Below are positions 34,962 to 43,827 of a stretch of 64,000 nt of DNA, piece after piece. Both the position numbers and the translations under genes were made by a program. The stretch's first letter is position 1; each line of letters starts with the position of its first letter. The stretch lies in NCBI GenBank assembly GCA_041395525.1, contig JAWLAH010000011.1, forward strand, positions 23,340 to 87,339, given 5' to 3'. Source of the stretch: CADEED01 sp020442965 (GTDB taxonomy: Bacteria; Pseudomonadota; Gammaproteobacteria; Steroidobacterales; Steroidobacteraceae). The notes below the pieces were generated by a model that was not told where the DNA came from, ran no database searches, and saw nothing but the letters and a program-made list of their open reading frames with translations.

Positions 34962-35975
34962 TCAGACTTTCTCCGGCCCGATGCGCACCAGCGCCTTACC
35001 GAAGTTCTTGCCACGCATCAAGTCACAAAATGCCTGCGGTGCCTTCGCAAGCCCGTCGCTAATGTCTTCGCGATACTTGAACTGGCCGCTTTGGATCCAA
35101 CCGCCCACGGTCCGCTGCATCCGCGGTTGCATGGCGAGATGGTCATACACCACCAGACCCTTCATGATGGCGCGCGCACCGACAACGGGGCCTAGCCACG
35201 GGCCAGCGGGTGGCTTGTCCATGCTGTAGGCCTCGATCATGCCACACAACACGATCCGGGCGCCGAGCGCCAGATTCTTGATCACCGCCACCAACGTATC
35301 GCCGCCGACGTTATCGAAATAGACATCGATGCCACTGGGGCAAGCGGCCTTCAAGTTGGTGGCGAGATCACCCTCTTTGTAATTCACGCAGGCGGCGTAG
35401 CCGAGCTCGCGCACGGCGTAATCACACTTCTCCTTGGATCCCGCTATCCCGACAACACGCGCACCCATCAGGCGCGCGGTTTGTCCAGCAGTACTACCCA
35501 CCGGGCCGGTGGCGGCGGATACTACGAACGTGTCCCCAGGCTTCGGTTCACCTAACGACACCGTGCCGGCAAATCCTGTTAGGCCAGGCATGCCGAGCAC
35601 ACCGAGCGCGGTGGAAATTGGCGCGACCGCGGGATCGATCCTGCGCACGCCGTCACCTTTTGACACGGCATACTGTTGCCAGCCGTTGCGCACGGCGACA
35701 TATTCACCCGCCTGGTATTCCGGGTGCCTGGATTCGACGATCTGCGCGACAGTCTCGCCCACCATCACATCACCAGGCGCCAGCCGATCCTGATAGATCT
35801 GGCTGTTCTTCATCACGTTGCGATAGTACGGATCGAGCGACAGATAAATGGATCGCGACAGGAACTGCCCGTCGGCGGGTTTGGGAACCGCAACCTCATC
35901 CGCACCGAAATCCTCAAGGGTGGGTAACCCCTGAGGACTGCGGGCGAAAGTGATGCGCTGGTTCTTGCTACTCAC
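34962..35975 (-). CDS. NADP-dependent medium-chain oxidoreductase (CurA/leukotriene B4 reductase type)
   Basis: 337 residues. The MDR plan without structural zinc is seen: SLDPYYRNVMKN, MVGETVAQIVESRHPEYQAGEYV, GMPGLTGFAGTVSLGEPKPGDTFVVSAATGPVGSTAGQTARLMGARVVGIAGSKEKCDYAVRELG. DVYFDNVGGDTL is also typical of this subgroup. Relatives reduce the double bond of alpha,beta-unsaturated ketones and aldehydes with NADPH (curcumin, prostaglandin, 2-alkenal). It starts within the last 4 bases of the peroxiredoxin gene, which suggests a joint role in removing reactive carbonyls and peroxides. Confidence 0.86.
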   Translation of the reverse strand: MSSKNQRITFARSPQGLPTLEDFGADEVAVPKPADGQFLSRSIYLSLDPYYRNVMKNSQIYQDRLAPGDVMVGETVAQIVESRHPEYQAGEYVAVRNGWQQYAVSKGDGVRRIDPAVAPISTALGVLGMPGLTGFAGTVSLGEPKPGDTFVVSAATGPVGSTAGQTARLMGARVVGIAGSKEKCDYAVRELGYAACVNYKEGDLATNLKAACPSGIDVYFDNVGGDTLVAVIKNLALGARIVLCGMIEAYSMDKPPAGPWLGPVVGARAIMKGLVVYDHLAMQPRMQRTVGGWIQSGQFKYREDISDGLAKAPQAFCDLMRGKNFGKALVRIGPEKV

Positions 35976-36454
35976 AGTTGCCCGAGCACGTGCTCGGCCG
36001 AGGACACTTCGAACTTGCCAGGCGCCTCGATATTGACGGTCTTGGCGATACCATCCGTGACGGTGATCGCGAAGCGTTGGCCACGCTCACCCATGCCAAA
36101 ACCTTTGGCATCGAGCGACAGGCCCAGGGCCTTGGCGTAATCGCCATTGCCATCGGCCAACATCAGCACTTTGTCGCCGACGTTGCTGCTCTTGCCCCAG
36201 GCATTCATGACGAACACGTCGTTCACCGCCATGCAGGCGATCGTATCGACGCCTTTTTCCTTGATTTTCTCAGCATGCTGCACGAAGCCTGGCAGATGCT
36301 TGGCATCGCAGGTCGGCGTGAACGCGCCTGGCACCGAGAACAGCACGACGGTCTTGCCCTTGAACAATTCGTTGGTGCTGATGTCCTTGGGGCCATCCTT
36401 GGTCATGTGCTTGAGAGTGCCCGAAGGCATTTTGTCGCCAGCTTTGATAGCCAT
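35972..36454 (-). CDS. Peroxiredoxin (Prx5/thioredoxin-dependent)
   Basis: 160 residues, the usual length of Prx5-type enzymes, with AGGAG before ATG. The peroxidatic cysteine is Cys49 in FSVPGAFTPTCD. WGKSSNVGDKVLMLADGNGDYAKALGL and the ending FEVSSAEHVLGQL are typical. It reduces hydrogen peroxide and alkyl hydroperoxides in the cytoplasm. No clear resolving cysteine is seen, apart from Cys74 (IACMAVND), so it probably relies on an external thiol. It overlaps the next gene by ATGA and lies 52 bases after the hydantoinase gene. Confidence 0.9.
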   Translation of the reverse strand: MAIKAGDKMPSGTLKHMTKDGPKDISTNELFKGKTVVLFSVPGAFTPTCDAKHLPGFVQHAEKIKEKGVDTIACMAVNDVFVMNAWGKSSNVGDKVLMLADGNGDYAKALGLSLDAKGFGMGERGQRFAITVTDGIAKTVNIEAPGKFEVSSAEHVLGQL

Positions 36455-36506
36455 AGTGAATACTCCTGCTTCTTAGACGGAACGGGTGGTCTCAACCGAG
36501 ATCTTG

Positions 36507-38054
36507 TCAGCCGTACGGCCGTTTCAGGTACTGGCCCTGCGCGCTGCCGACGACATTGCCCTCATTGTAAATGAGATTCCCTCTCAAATACGTGCTGACC
36601 ACGCTAGCCGACATCTCCATGCCTTCAAATACGGAATAACCCTGCGAGGATTCGGACATTTCGCCGCTTGCCACGAAGCTCTTGTTCGGGTCGACCAGCA
36701 CGATATCGGCGTCGAAACCCGCTGCTATGTCGCCCTTGGCCCCGAGTCCGAAACGACGCGCGGGATTGAACGACGTGAGTTCGGCGACGCGATTCAGCCC
36801 CAGTCCGCGCTTCCTGCCCTCGGTGAGGAGCGCCGGCAACAGGAACTCGGTGCCGCCGAAGCCGGACTTCGACATGAAGATCGGCGTGTCCTTGCCCTGG
36901 CCGCTGCTGTGGGTCTTGGACTCGGCCTTGCAACACGCATGGTCCGAGCACACCCAGTCGAGTTTGCCATCGAGCAGCTTCTCCCACAGATATTCGACGT
37001 CTTCGCGCGAACGTATCGGCGGATTGACCTTGGCCCAGCTCTTGGCTTGGGTGTCGTAGTCGAGGCACAAGTGGCCGATCGTGACTTCGCGGCGGAAGTC
37101 GACGTGCGGAAAGGCCTTGGCCATGGTGAGTGCCGCATCGATCGCTTTGCGGGAAGTGAGGTGCAGCAGATTGATGTTAGCCAGGTTCGTTTCGTTCGCC
37201 AGGTACGAGGCAATGGAGATTGCCAAGCCCTCGCTGTGCGGCGGCCGCGCGGCGCTGTAAGCGCGCAACCCGGTCAGCGGTGCACAATCGGCGCAGCTGG
37301 GGTCGAAAGTTTTGCCATGCAGGTAAGTATCAAGGTCTGTGACCTTCGCCCCGCCCTCCACCATTTTGGTGTAGGCATTGAGGATCTCGGCCAGCTCACA
37401 GTGCAGCGACAGCGAAATCGAGTCTTTCAGGTGCGGATGCTTCTGGATCGCGCGCTGCACACCGCGCATCACGAACTCGAAGTGTGCGATGTCGTATTTC
37501 TCGTCCTCGCCGACCATCAGGAACTCGTGCTGTTTGCCGGATGCGCCGTGCAATCCGTAGCCGCCGTAGAACATGAAGATCTTGAATGACGTCACCCCGA
37601 ACTTCTCGATCAGCATGTCGATTTCGCTGATGTGCTTGCGATCCAGCGGCGCGAGATGATAGGCGTAGTCGACGTAGAAGTTACCCGCCGACTGCTTCAG
37701 CACCTCGGGGAACACTTCAGCATACGGGCCACCGCGCTGCATGTAGTACCCGCCGGTGCGCATGTAGTTGAGACTCGAGGTGACACCGCCCTGCGCCGCA
37801 GCTTTGCTCTCGGTGACTGCGTCTTCGGCGAGCGGCGCGTATATGCCGCAATGCATATGTGGATCGACGAGACCAGGGAAGGCCAATTTCAGTTTGCCGT
37901 CGACCACTTTCGCGGCGGTCTCCGCCTTCATTTCCGCGGCAACCTTGACGATCTTGCCGTCCTTGATGGCAATGTCGCTCTTGGGCGTGGCGTTCTTCTT
38001 CGGACGCACCAGCGTGACATTCTTGATGAGGAGATCGTATTTTGGTTTAGCCAT
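36507..38054 (-). CDS. Hydantoinase/dihydroorotase-like cyclic amidohydrolase
   Basis: 515 residues. The binuclear metal site of the family is complete: His66 and His68 in VDPHMHCG, Lys158 (carboxylated) in TSFKIFMFYGG, then the histidines in SLSLHCELAE and NLLHLTSRKA, and Asp in WVCSDHACC. The closing barrel segment is ADIVLVDPNKSFVA. Members open cyclic amides (hydantoins, dihydropyrimidines, dihydroorotate, allantoin). It lies just after the TRAP permease genes (18 bases), so the transporter may bring in its substrate. The nitrilase-type and isochorismatase-type hydrolases elsewhere in the window could cleave the resulting N-carbamoyl product (inference). Confidence 0.87.
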   Translation of the reverse strand: MAKPKYDLLIKNVTLVRPKKNATPKSDIAIKDGKIVKVAAEMKAETAAKVVDGKLKLAFPGLVDPHMHCGIYAPLAEDAVTESKAAAQGGVTSSLNYMRTGGYYMQRGGPYAEVFPEVLKQSAGNFYVDYAYHLAPLDRKHISEIDMLIEKFGVTSFKIFMFYGGYGLHGASGKQHEFLMVGEDEKYDIAHFEFVMRGVQRAIQKHPHLKDSISLSLHCELAEILNAYTKMVEGGAKVTDLDTYLHGKTFDPSCADCAPLTGLRAYSAARPPHSEGLAISIASYLANETNLANINLLHLTSRKAIDAALTMAKAFPHVDFRREVTIGHLCLDYDTQAKSWAKVNPPIRSREDVEYLWEKLLDGKLDWVCSDHACCKAESKTHSSGQGKDTPIFMSKSGFGGTEFLLPALLTEGRKRGLGLNRVAELTSFNPARRFGLGAKGDIAAGFDADIVLVDPNKSFVASGEMSESSQGYSVFEGMEMSASVVSTYLRGNLIYNEGNVVGSAQGQYLKRPYG

Positions 38055-38072
38055 GACGTAACCTTTTGCTAA

Positions 38073-39344
38073 CTACTTCAATAAAAACAACGACAGCGCG
38101 GGCCAGAACGATACGATGGCGAGCGCGATCACCATCAGCAGGAGAAACGGCACGACCGAGCGACACACGAAGCCGAAGCTCTCGCGGAACGCGGTCATTG
38201 CCACGATGATGTTAAGCCCCATCGGTGGCGTGAGATAGCCGATCTCGAGATTGACGGTCATCATTATGCCGAAATGCACGGGGTCCAGCCCCTGCGCCTG
38301 CGCCAGCGGCTGTAGGATGGGCGAGAGAATCAGAATCGCCGAGCCGATGTCCATCAACAGTCCCACGACCAGGAGCAGCGCGTTGGTGATGAGAATGAAG
38401 GACGTTTTGGTGGCAATCACATCCGACAGCAGCGCAACCATCATGCCCGGTACCTGCTGGAAGGCCAGGAACTTGTTCAGGGACAAGGCCATCAGCAGCA
38501 CCGGGAACAGGCCGCCTAACAAACGAGTGGTGTCGGTGCCAACGCGCACCATGCCCTTCAGATCGAGCTGCTTGTAGATGAATAGCTCGACCACAATGGC
38601 ATAGACCACGGCCACCGCTGCCGATTCGGTTGCGGTGAATTGGCCGGAGTAAATGCCTCCCAGAATGATGATCGGCATGAGGAGCGCCCAGATGCCGTCT
38701 TTCAAGCTGTCGAAGAACTCCACGCCCGACCAGCTGCCGAGGCGCAGATTCCAGTTGGTGGCAACAGAGTACGTGGCAAACAAGGCTAACAACAGGAGTC
38801 CCGGCCCGACGCCGGCGAGGAACAGGTCGGCGATCGATGTTTGCGTCATCACGCCATAGAGAATCAGCGGGATCGAGGGCGGAATGATGATGCCGAGTGT
38901 AGAGCCGGCGCAGATGAGCCCGAGCGCAAAGCCGCGCTTGTATCCCGCGGCCAACAGCGCCGGGTACATCACCGAACCGATGGCAAGCAGGGTCACCGTC
39001 GAGGAACCCACGATTGCAGAGAACAGCCCGCAGGAGAGCGCCGTGGCCACCGCGAGGCCGCCGGGAATCGGACCGACGATCGCGCGCATCACGCGTATCA
39101 GACGACTGGCGATGCCGCCCTCGGCCATGATCGCGCCGGCTAACAGATAGAGCGGAATCGGCAGCAGCACGTCTTGATTGAGCGCATCCCAGCCGTCGAG
39201 CACCACGTTTTCAAGATGCCCGTCGCCCCACACGTACCAGGCAAAGCCGGCTACGACGAACAGCACGACCAGCAGGTACTGACGCAGCACGATCAGCGAG
39301 ACGACCGCGCCACCCAGGATCAGCCCGGCCATCGCGCCGCTCAT
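38073..39344 (-). CDS. dctM: TRAP transporter large permease subunit (DctM)
   Basis: 423 residues, mostly hydrophobic with 12 or more segments. TRAP-M motifs: QDVLLPIPLYLLAGAIMAEGGIASRLI, GSSTVTLLAIGSVMYPALLAAGYKRGFALGL, CAGSTLGIIIPPSIPLILYGVMT and YLTPPMGLNIIVA near the C-terminus. It is the main transport subunit of a sodium-driven organic-acid importer. It overlaps dctQ by 4 bases. The periplasmic binding protein DctP normally found beside these genes is absent from the window. Confidence 0.92.
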   Translation of the reverse strand: MSGAMAGLILGGAVVSLIVLRQYLLVVLFVVAGFAWYVWGDGHLENVVLDGWDALNQDVLLPIPLYLLAGAIMAEGGIASRLIRVMRAIVGPIPGGLAVATALSCGLFSAIVGSSTVTLLAIGSVMYPALLAAGYKRGFALGLICAGSTLGIIIPPSIPLILYGVMTQTSIADLFLAGVGPGLLLLALFATYSVATNWNLRLGSWSGVEFFDSLKDGIWALLMPIIILGGIYSGQFTATESAAVAVVYAIVVELFIYKQLDLKGMVRVGTDTTRLLGGLFPVLLMALSLNKFLAFQQVPGMMVALLSDVIATKTSFILITNALLLVVGLLMDIGSAILILSPILQPLAQAQGLDPVHFGIMMTVNLEIGYLTPPMGLNIIVAMTAFRESFGFVCRSVVPFLLLMVIALAIVSFWPALSLFLLK

Positions 39345-39964
39345 GTCCGCGGTCCGTTGGGTCGCGGCGCAGCGGGGCGCGACCCGCTATCATCCTTCGG
39401 CACCGGTGCGACCGACTCGGTTGGCGTTGTCGCGCCTTCCAGCACCGCTTCGACGTCAGCCTCACTACGCTCTGCGGGTCGCAACGCCGGCACCAATGCA
39501 AAGAGCCCGTGGCGCAACATGCCGAGTCCGAAAGCGAGCGGCAGACAAAGCTGGATGGGCCAGACGGCGATTCTTAGCACGGTCGAGGTATCACCCAGTT
39601 CGATGGTTTCAAGCAACACCACGACCGAGAGATACGTCAGGACGGCAAACGCGACTGCCGTGATCGCTTCCTGGATACGCATCAGCGTGAAGTCCCATGA
39701 TTCTGGAAACCAGCGATCGACGAACCGCGGCCGCAGATGCGCACCACTGGCGGATGCCACGCCAATACCGACCATTGTTAGCACGATGTTGGCGTAGACG
39801 CCCACCTCGCGCGCCCAGATGAGTCCACTCCCCGTGACCCGTCGCACGACGACGTCCGCGAAAATCACGACGATCAGCACGACGAAGGCCGCGGTCGTAA
39901 TGAAAACCTCGGTACGACGGATGCCCGTTAACAGAGCGGCAAGCGCTGACGGCGCCTTGGTCAT
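39341..39964 (-). CDS. dctQ: TRAP transporter small permease subunit (DctQ)
   Basis: 207 residues with four membrane helices (about 20-40, 55-70, 95-115, 130-155) and the DctQ pattern VFADVVVRRVTGSGLIWAREVGVYANIVLTMVGIGVASASGAHLRPRFVDRWFP. It pairs with the large permease encoded directly downstream (ATGA overlap). The C-terminal 50 residues are Pro/Ala-rich and cytoplasmic. Confidence 0.88.
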   Translation of the reverse strand: MTKAPSALAALLTGIRRTEVFITTAAFVVLIVVIFADVVVRRVTGSGLIWAREVGVYANIVLTMVGIGVASASGAHLRPRFVDRWFPESWDFTLMRIQEAITAVAFAVLTYLSVVVLLETIELGDTSTVLRIAVWPIQLCLPLAFGLGMLRHGLFALVPALRPAERSEADVEAVLEGATTPTESVAPVPKDDSGSRPAAPRPNGPRT

Positions 39965-40006
39965 TGAAGATGTGTCATGCGGAACGTGACTCCGGTGCGC
40001 GGGGGG

Positions 40007-40909
40007 TCATTCCGGTGTAACGGCTTGCTTGGGAGCGTCCTTGCGCGGCGCTCGGCCGCGCGCTTCGAGCCGCTGCTTGAACACGGTCCAGCTGGTCTCA
40101 TCCGGTCCTCCGAGGGACGTCGGCGCCTCCAGATACTTAGGCGCAGTCTGCGCGATATGATCGCGTAAATTCTTAGGTATACCATCCAAGCCATTGATTG
40201 GCTTGACTGCGCGTGCGTGGTAGAGCAGATACCCCTCATGCTGCCCCATCTCCATCCACGGCAGCCACGGCCTGATTCGCGACCAGGAGCCAGTGCTCGG
40301 TACCGATGTCAGATCAGGTTTAGATAAATCACTCAAGTGCGCGTAATCATTGAATAATTCCACGGCCGAGTAAAAATCACCGCTCGAGTAAAGCGGATAG
40401 TGCTCGCGATCGAGCGGGTTGGGATAGCGCAGCGGAATTTCACGATAAAAAATCACGTTGTCGCCCGACACCATTTGTCGAATCGGCGTGCCCTGCCCGG
40501 CGATGAATTTTCGGTTTACCGGATCGTTCTGAATCGGCACCACCTCGACCTCGCGCTCCAGGTATGGGTTGTACCAGCTGTCGAGGATCGCGCCAGTCTT
40601 GAGGTCGGTGTAAAAGCCGATCTCGCGCGACAGCCGTTGATAGCCGCCGTCGATTTTCTCGAACCGGCCGCGGCCTAACACGCGCACGCCGAAGAGCGGT
40701 CGTGCCTTGGCGCCCGGCACAACCGCATAAACGGTTCCCTCCGCGTAGCCGCTGTACGGTTTGCCGCTAGTGTCCCCGACCACCCGGACGTAGGCGTCGA
40801 GTTGGGCCACAGGATCGGTGAGATCGATGGGCTTGTCGGCACCCACTGCTAGCAAAGGCAGGCAGCTACCGATCAGTAGGGCCAAACGCTTCGATCGGGA
40901 ACGCTTCAT
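40007..40909 (-). CDS. DUF1838 family exported protein
   Basis: 300 residues with a signal peptide (RLALLIGSCLPLLAVGADK). The body reads VRVVGDTSGKPYSGYAEGTVYAVVPGAKARPLFGV, REIGFYTDLKTGAILDSWYNPY, DNVIFYREIPLRYPNPL and SWSRIRPWLPWMEMGQHEGYLLYHARAVKP, which matches the DUF1838 family often found beside TRAP and aromatic degradation genes. No catalytic residues are known. It could serve as the missing extracytoplasmic ligand-binding partner for the TRAP permease, but nothing in the sequence proves it. Its start overlaps the stop of the ankyrin gene (TGATG), and 42 bases separate it from dctQ. Confidence 0.8.
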   Translation of the reverse strand: MKRSRSKRLALLIGSCLPLLAVGADKPIDLTDPVAQLDAYVRVVGDTSGKPYSGYAEGTVYAVVPGAKARPLFGVRVLGRGRFEKIDGGYQRLSREIGFYTDLKTGAILDSWYNPYLEREVEVVPIQNDPVNRKFIAGQGTPIRQMVSGDNVIFYREIPLRYPNPLDREHYPLYSSGDFYSAVELFNDYAHLSDLSKPDLTSVPSTGSWSRIRPWLPWMEMGQHEGYLLYHARAVKPINGLDGIPKNLRDHIAQTAPKYLEAPTSLGGPDETSWTVFKQRLEARGRAPRKDAPKQAVTPE

Positions 40910-41547
40910 CAGTGAGTTTCTCCCTTGGCATTGACACCGGCATCAGCGCTAGCGTTTTTCATTCCGTGGTTCGGACCGGGCGCGGCGGGATCGCGCACTT
41001 GCGCAGCCATTGCAGCGGCGGTGCTCGTCAGCATGCCGGCGAAGCGCGTGTCGCCGGCGCGCTCCACCATTTCGAGCGGACTGACGCCCGCCGCGTTCTT
41101 CGCATTGAGGTCGGCCCCGTGGCGCACGAGAAACTTCGCCGTTTCCTGGTGCGCATTCTTGACGGCGAGATGCAAGGGCGTCAGCCCATCCGCTGTCGTT
41201 TCGTTGATAGGCTGCCCGCGCTCGACCAACAAATTGACTATCCCCGTCAAACCAGTGCTCGCAGCCAAATGCAGCGCCGTGAACCCCGCTTTGTCGCGCG
41301 CGTCGAGCTTGGCGCCCGCATCGATCAATCCTTGCGCGGCGCTCGCCTGCCCTGCGCGTGTAGCCGCGAGCAGCGGCGTGTCGCCACTCTTGTCCAGGGC
41401 ATTGGCGTCGGCACCCTGCGCAATAGCGGCTTCGACGGCCTTGCGATCATTCGTTTCGATCGCGGCATCGAGCTTCGGTTTACCACAGCTCGTGAGGCCC
41501 ATGGCGACGAGCGCGGCGTAGATCATCGGACTGTTGTACCTTGTCAT
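40909..41547 (-). CDS. Ankyrin-repeat lipoprotein
   Basis: 212 residues. The signal ends in LTSC (lipobox). Four ankyrin repeats follow between about 45 and 175: DKSGDTPLLAATRAGQASAA, DKAGFTALHLAASTGLTGIV, TADGLTPLHLAVKNAHQETA and NAAGVSPLEMVERAGDTRFA. Such repeats mediate protein binding; in the envelope they often shield catalases or serve as partners of exported enzymes. It lies 3 bases after the GntR gene and is coupled to DUF1838. Confidence 0.86.
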   Translation of the reverse strand: MTRYNSPMIYAALVAMGLTSCGKPKLDAAIETNDRKAVEAAIAQGADANALDKSGDTPLLAATRAGQASAAQGLIDAGAKLDARDKAGFTALHLAASTGLTGIVNLLVERGQPINETTADGLTPLHLAVKNAHQETAKFLVRHGADLNAKNAAGVSPLEMVERAGDTRFAGMLTSTAAAMAAQVRDPAAPGPNHGMKNASADAGVNAKGETH

Positions 41548-41550
41548 CTG

Positions 41551-42369
41551 TTATCTGCCTTGCTCAGGGGCCTTGTTGACTGGCGTGGGCGCCAGGCGCA
41601 TACGATACACGTAAGCCTCGGCGCGGTATTCCGCGACGACGCGTTCGACCGCGCGGCCGCTCACATCGAACACCACTCGCACGAGTTTCAGCACCGGAGC
41701 ACCGACCTCGATATCGAGTGCGCGCGCCGTTTCGACACTCGCCAACGTCGCGCCAATCCACTGCTCCGCCTCGCCAATCTGTACACCCGCGCGTCGCAGG
41801 AGCGCAAACATCGGCACACTGGAGTTGGGTAATCTCTCAACGCGTGCTGCGATATCGAGCGGCACATAGGTGCTGATTCGCGCGAGCGGCGCGCCGCGCA
41901 GCAGGCGCACGTGCGACTGGCGCTGCACGGGCTCGCTGGCATCGAGGCCGAGCGCCGCACGGGTCTCCTCATCTGGCACCACCTGCCTGCGGCGCACGTC
42001 GCGCACCTGTGTGGCGGCACCCAAGTCGTGTACATAATGCAACGCCTCGTGCAGATCCACCGATGCGGCCGCGCGCGAGGCCACCATGGCGACGAACGTA
42101 CCGCGCCCCTGCTCGCGCACCAGCCAGCCTTCGAGCACCAGTTCATCGACCGCCTTGCGCACCGTGATCCGCGAGACCCCGAACGCGTCGCACAGCTCCG
42201 CCTCGGTCGGGATCTGCTGACCGGGTTGGTATGTGCCATCGCGCACCCAGGCACGGACGCCCACATAGACCTGATGATAGCGCGGCGCACCGAGCGCAAC
42301 CGACTGCGACTTGCCGCGCTTGAGCACACGGGCGCGTCGCACGCGCTTTTTTGCGAGCGCCGCGGCCAT
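41551..42369 (-). CDS. GntR-family regulator, HutC subfamily
   Basis: 272 residues from ATG 42369, two bases after the SDR stop; a longer frame upstream overlaps the SDR and is not credible. The N-terminal winged helix (about 30-95) has VRDGTYQPGQQIPTEAELCDAFGVSRITVRKAVDELVLEGWLVREQGRGTFV. The C-terminal UTRA effector domain (about 115-260) ends in GRAVERVVAEYRAEAYVYRM. It sits inside the gene train it probably controls. The operator candidates at 45447-45507, upstream of the first gene, are plausible targets (inference). Confidence 0.87.
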   Translation of the reverse strand: MAAALAKKRVRRARVLKRGKSQSVALGAPRYHQVYVGVRAWVRDGTYQPGQQIPTEAELCDAFGVSRITVRKAVDELVLEGWLVREQGRGTFVAMVASRAAASVDLHEALHYVHDLGAATQVRDVRRRQVVPDEETRAALGLDASEPVQRQSHVRLLRGAPLARISTYVPLDIAARVERLPNSSVPMFALLRRAGVQIGEAEQWIGATLASVETARALDIEVGAPVLKLVRVVFDVSGRAVERVVAEYRAEAYVYRMRLAPTPVNKAPEQGR

Positions 42370-42371
42370 GC

Positions 42372-43118
42372 TTAGTCGAGCACCACGCCGCCGCTGATGT
42401 TCATCACGGTACCGGTCATGAACGCCGCGCCTGGGCTTGTTAGATAGTCGACTGCCGCCGCGATCTCCGCTGCCGTGCCCAGACGCTGGAGCGGCACCGA
42501 GTCGATGAGCCGGGCACGAATCTCGGGCGTGAAGCGCCCGACCATCGGCGTGTCGATCGGGCCAGGCGCCAGGCAATTGACACGAATCCCGCGAGCCGCC
42601 CATTCCTTGGCCAGATAACGCGTCAGATTGATGATCCCGGCTTTGGCGACCGCGTACGCGGGGCCCGACAGGGAACTGCCGCCATTCAGGCCATTGGTGG
42701 ATGCCATCAGCGTGAGAGTACCGCTACTCGCTGTGAGTGCCTCCGCCGTGTGCTTGGCGATCAGAAAGGCCGAGTCGAGGTTGATGGCCAATAACTCGCG
42801 CCACTCGGTGAGCGCCACGTCGATCAGTGGTCCCGCCCCGCCCCTACCGGCCAGATGCACAACATGATCGAGTCGGCCGAATTGCTCGAGGCACGAGGCA
42901 ACAGCGTTCGCGATCGCCGTTTCATCCGTCACATCGAGGCTGGTCGCCGCAAAGTCGGCTTCCGTGCAGGGAATGGCCGCGAGCGCCAGGTCGGTAGCAT
43001 GAACACGCACACCACGCTGGCGCAGGCGACTAACCACCGCTTTACCGATGCCGCCCGCCGCACCGGTGATGAACGCAACCGGTCGCGTGGTACGGTCGCC
43101 GTTTGGGTCAGGCAGCAT
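42372..43118 (-). CDS. Short-chain dehydrogenase/reductase
   Basis: 248 residues, the standard length. ITGAAGGIGKAV for NAD(P) binding, HLAGRGGAGPL (a variant of NNAG), MASTNGL with the catalytic Ser region, YAVAKAG with Tyr and Lys, and NCLAPGPIDTPM. It probably oxidises an alcohol intermediate or reduces a keto group of the pathway. It overlaps the upstream oxidase-like gene by 11 bases and ends 2 bases before the regulator. Confidence 0.87.
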   Translation of the reverse strand: MLPDPNGDRTTRPVAFITGAAGGIGKAVVSRLRQRGVRVHATDLALAAIPCTEADFAATSLDVTDETAIANAVASCLEQFGRLDHVVHLAGRGGAGPLIDVALTEWRELLAINLDSAFLIAKHTAEALTASSGTLTLMASTNGLNGGSSLSGPAYAVAKAGIINLTRYLAKEWAARGIRVNCLAPGPIDTPMVGRFTPEIRARLIDSVPLQRLGTAAEIAAAVDYLTSPGAAFMTGTVMNISGGVVLD

Positions 43119-43824
43119 GCTTCATGAGGAGCTTCGCATGGATGCCATCGAGCATTGCGTAGCGCATCGAAGCCGACGCCCGGACTGCGGCGACCGCGCG
43201 TTCCTGCAACTCGGGGCTCGTCGCATAGCGCTCGGTCAGTTCCAGGCCGACATGCGCGTGCTCGGTATCGCCCTCGATATGCACATGGAAGAACTCCATG
43301 TCATCGTCGGTGAAGCCCATCTTGCGCATAGCCTCGACGTACTTGGGATAGAGCGTCGGCAATTGACCCTCGAGAGCCACCATGATGCCTGCACATGCTT
43401 CGGAGAGATGTCGGATACTGGAGAGCTCCCAGATCCAGGCGCGCATGGCACGCGTCGTGGGCAGCACATTGCCGGCTTCCTCGGCTTTCAGCATGCGCTC
43501 GTCGGAAACGCCGCAGGCGCGGCCGAACTTGCGCAGTAGATCCGGATGCCGCTTGCCAGGGTTGTTAGGCATCTCTTCGCCGAGCAGATTCTCGAGTAGA
43601 TGCTGGCGTGCATCGAGATCGGGCAGTCGCGCATAGAGTTGGGCGAATTGTTGCGGGATGGGGTCGATGTAATAGAAATGCTGGATCGCCCACTCCCCGA
43701 GCTGCGCCTTGCTCAGCTCGCCCGCGGCCCAGGCGCGACTGAAGGGATGGCCGCCGCCGTGTTGGGGCTGGCGCGCCGCCTCGAGTGCCTTGGAAAACTT
43801 GGATTGTGGATGCTCAGTGGTCAT
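43108..43824 (-). CDS. Iron-containing redox enzyme, PqqC/TenA-like (HDO fold)
   Basis: 238 residues. An all-helical heme-oxygenase-like fold is indicated by WAIQHFYYIDPIPQQFAQL, ENLLGEEMPNNPGKRHPDLLRKFG, and HVHIEGDTEHAHVGL. The spaced Glu/His residues fit the diiron site of heme-oxygenase-like diiron oxidases, or the substrate pocket of PqqC. Such proteins carry out oxidative C-C or C-N cleavage or ring oxidation. The position between UbiD and an SDR suggests a step in degradation or synthesis of a small molecule. It starts 3 bases after the zinc-ribbon gene, so the three are one unit. Confidence 0.78.
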   Translation of the reverse strand: MTTEHPQSKFSKALEAARQPQHGGGHPFSRAWAAGELSKAQLGEWAIQHFYYIDPIPQQFAQLYARLPDLDARQHLLENLLGEEMPNNPGKRHPDLLRKFGRACGVSDERMLKAEEAGNVLPTTRAMRAWIWELSSIRHLSEACAGIMVALEGQLPTLYPKYVEAMRKMGFTDDDMEFFHVHIEGDTEHAHVGLELTERYATSPELQERAVAAVRASASMRYAMLDGIHAKLLMKHAA

Positions 43825-43827
43825 AGT

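Noticed and set aside
36486..37589. Plus-strand open frame of about 367 codons opposite the hydantoinase gene
   Set aside because: Antisense shadow; the hydantoinase metal-binding motifs on the other strand are decisive.
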